DNA of 64,000 nt from the NCBI RefSeq assembly GCF_963422355.1, contig NC_085091.1, positions 4,235,523 through 4,299,522 of the forward strand, read 5' to 3'. The notes below the pieces were generated by a model. That model was not told the origin of the DNA. It searched no databases and was given only the letters and a program-made list of their open reading frames with translations. Positions 61,703 to 64,000 of this stretch are shown here, one piece after another. The stretch comes from Corticium candelabrum. Taxonomy: Eukaryota > Porifera > Homoscleromorpha > Homosclerophorida > Plakinidae. Each line of letters begins with the position of its first letter. Position 1 is the first letter of the stretch. The position numbers and the translations under genes were made by a program.

Positions 61703-62134
61703 ACTAACTTGCAAAAAGACCCACCTCTGATAAAACTTCCATTCAGAACTTTTCATGTCATCATACTAACAGGCAAAGAAAAAACAACCCAACAAAAAAT
61801 GTAACCTACTTGTACAAGTATGACAACCCTGCAAAGACAAGACACTCTAGTGTAAAGCATCGAGGATGCTAAAAGTGCAGCCATCCGTCTCAACAAGTTA
61901 CTCCTACTGCCAGGGAAATCAATGCACATAAGAATGTAACAAACTTGGTTCGCATTAAAATGCTTCCATGCATGCTGTGTGTATGATGTGCGTGTGAGTA
62001 TGTGACAAACATCGTCTCAACAAACACTAAATAACAAACAGGACCAGCTTATACATCAAAAGACTGTCCTCACGCATCTAGATGATCGAATAAATCGTTT
62101 TACATGACCAATAACTTGGCACAGTGCATCAAGT
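61703..62134. other. 3' flank of eIF5A
   Basis: Non-coding. No canonical minus-strand AATAAA seen. Confidence 0.4.
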
Positions 62135-62332
62135 CTACTTTGGCATGTTCTTCACAGCAATAGCCTGTTCATCATCTACAGCCTTTAGAACAGTGACAAG
62201 AACCTGTTCATCTCTATCAAATCGTTCCTGTATTTCCTTGGCAAGGTCGGGATCATGAGGGAGACGAAGATCACTTCTCACTTCACCAGACTCCTCCATG
62301 AGTGACAGATAACCACTATCAATATCAATAAG
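62135..62332 (-). CDS. EIF5A: Translation factor eIF5A, last coding exon (partial)
   Basis: A 198-nt minus-strand exon, phase 0 at the acceptor (GAGTT..TTTCTAG style) and ending in TAG. It encodes 65 aa: GYLSLMEESGEVRSDLRLPH, then DLAKEIQERFDRDEQVLVTV and LKAVDDEQAIAVKNMPK. This is the C-terminal OB-fold half of eIF5A. It starts at LIDIDSGYL, where the vertebrate gene also has an exon boundary. eIF5A binds the ribosomal E site and promotes elongation and termination, especially at proline stretches. The N-terminal half with the hypusine lysine is not found up to 64000, so it must lie past the right edge. Confidence 0.94.
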   Translation of the reverse strand, partial: LIDIDSGYLSLMEESGEVRSDLRLPHDPDLAKEIQERFDRDEQVLVTVLKAVDDEQAIAVKNMPK

Positions 62333-64000
62333 CTAGAAAGACAAGATCTTGTGATGAGGAAAGTTCACAGTTACAAAAAAACATAATAAAGAACAGATTA
62401 AGAAATATTCTGGTAATCAAGCTGACAAGTCGGCTAAAAACACTGTAACAGTACATTGTATTTATTTGTGCAAGGAATTAATTAGTGCGATTTCATAATA
62501 GTTCTTTGTAATACATAATACTAAGTGTTTGTTGATGACGCAGTCTAGCAAAGTGCACAAATAAGTCACACTTCGTTTTAGTTTCCTCGCAGCAGCATAA
62601 CTTTAAATAAGGACAAATAAGTACTGTACTGTAGTCTCAGCCGACAAACAGACGTACACATAAATAAAGGTACTCAAGAATACATACTAATTGAAATCAC
62701 AGAAAGCCGAAAGACACCTAGACAGACAGACAAACAAATAAACAATTAGAGATGCAAACTGACCATACATGCATGTGTAGCTGGGCACCCACAAATCATA
62801 ACACGATTTCAAGTCATGCCAAAGCACATGTTTCATGACAAATAGTCTTTATTCCTACAACAACAAAAAAAGGGCAAACCACAATCTCATTCGCTGCAGC
62901 AGTTTGGCTACTTGTACTGGACCTTTCCATAAAACCAATTGCCATGTTAATTCTTCTATCCACTCCTATATCACTTCCATCTTGAGAGAGCTTCCTGCTT
63001 AACAACAATGTGCTCTCTTTGATCTCTTTTGCAGCAAAATGTTATTCAGAAATAAGTAGAATGCAAGCAATGCCTTGCTGCAGTTAACCGACAATTGCAG
63101 CACAAAAAACCATAGATGCAAAATGGGCTGCTACACTGCAAATAACAATCAGGAATCGTTGGCTAGTGAAATTCACTCATAGTTATGTTGCCATATTTTG
63201 GCAATAGACTGACGTTCATCATGTTACTAGTGTCTGGGTGGTGTCATCGTTATACTTGACCAAGTCATTGCACATCGATTTGGAACAGTGTATAGGTTTT
63301 GCAAATAGAAAGCAGGCATATCATTTGTTTTGAGTTTGAACAGCTAATTTCTAGGGAAACAAGGTGCACATGATGAAAACGTGCTGAAAGTAATTTACTC
63401 TAGACCATCAGAATCCATAAAGAGAAGCCACGGACGACAAGAGTCAGAACATGGGTCAGGACATCACAAGTGCACAGCAAGTGTAACCAAGACCATTAAA
63501 CTAAAGCAAGATTTTAGCAACTGAAGGCTAACGTTCAAGCAATCTTCACAAGTTCTGTAAAGTTCCTGTCTGCATCTGCATAGTAGAATACATTGGTATT
63601 GGACTCCTGTTGCTTGACATTCACAACTTGTTCCTTCAACGGACTGTCTGGCATGCACCCTTGTAGTTGCATGTAGCATTGTCTGAAAACATGGCGTGAT
63701 CACCTTCTAGATTTCCTAGCAAAGATACCCAATGTCTGGGCATGGCAATAGACATAGCTTGTTGGTCAGTAGACCTCTTTTGATGCACTAGACCGAGTTT
63801 TATCGTGAAGCAAGATGCTGACTAGAAAGTGCCGATGTGGGTTTGCTCAGAAGTGTGACATGCCTACGAATGTAAGCATGCACACAAATCTTGACTATGT
63901 CACTTTAATTAAAAAGGAACACTTCACCAATTGACACACGCGCAGTAGACATTAACGTACATTAAGGCCTTGGGCTGTGGACTGAATGCTTGCTCTGCTG
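62333..64000. other. Probably eIF5A intron
   Basis: No further eIF5A exon is visible on the minus strand, so this is read as an intron of at least 1.67 kb. Frames at 62814-63008 and 63464-63703 are not coding in any way I can support. Confidence 0.5.

Overview
The window is animal (metazoan) nuclear DNA, roughly 60% A+T, with many short spliceosomal introns (about 46 nt to several kb), many microsatellites and many decayed transposable elements. The recognisable cellular genes all have animal homologues: a FUT10/FUT11-type alpha-1,3-fucosyltransferase, an SLC25A33/36-type mitochondrial pyrimidine-nucleotide carrier, the last exon of eIF5A, and LURAP/FAM89-like adaptors. My best guess is an early-branching marine invertebrate, probably a sponge, because of the TTAATTAA-rich non-coding DNA, tiny introns, Gypsy elements with very short LTRs and many MITEs. 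The sequence does not prove this.

Layout. 0-6.5 kb: two minus-strand genes, the fucosyltransferase (two exons, 82-4209) and a serine-rich adaptor (two exons, 4919-6449). 6.5-11.3 kb: a poorly resolved minus-strand set of small exon-like segments, plus a perfect fold-back element at 9.57-9.85 kb. 11.5-14.8 kb: a repeat pile containing a ~127-bp tandem repeat, inverted gag-like fragments, a hAT transposase tail and an internally deleted Tc1 copy. 15.4-16.6 kb: a small secreted cysteine-rich protein of GDNF-receptor/GAS1 type. 17.7-23.8 kb: no convincing gene, but a transposon-derived remnant, a MITE and a dispersed repeat. 23.9-25.2 and 32.6-33.4 kb: two more adaptor genes of the same family as the one at 5-6.4 kb. 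27.6-31.0 kb and 35.3-39.6 kb: two broken Ty3/Gypsy retrotransposons, on opposite strands. 39.9-40.7 kb: a 763-bp non-autonomous DNA element with ~86-bp inverted termini and a target duplication. 42.5-44.1 kb: a pogo-like transposase wreck. 46.0-47.1 kb: exons of an unrecognised coiled-coil gene. 48.7-58.0 kb: the complete eight-exon mitochondrial carrier gene, whose 5.6-kb last intron holds a dead Tc1 copy. 58.3-61.7 kb: MITEs and unassigned DNA. 62.1-62.3 kb: the final coding exon of eIF5A, whose other exons lie beyond the right edge.

How the genes relate. The clearest biological pattern is three minus-strand paralogues (4.9-6.4, 23.9-25.2 and 32.6-33.4 kb). They share a phase-0 intron that splits the same short leucine/coiled-coil motif, a serine-rich disordered middle, and a basic C-terminal signature that I do not know from any described family. 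The N-terminal motif resembles human LURAP1/FAM89 (MRCK/MYO18A adaptors), so a local expansion of cytoskeletal adaptors is the working idea. The other cellular genes look like unrelated neighbours.
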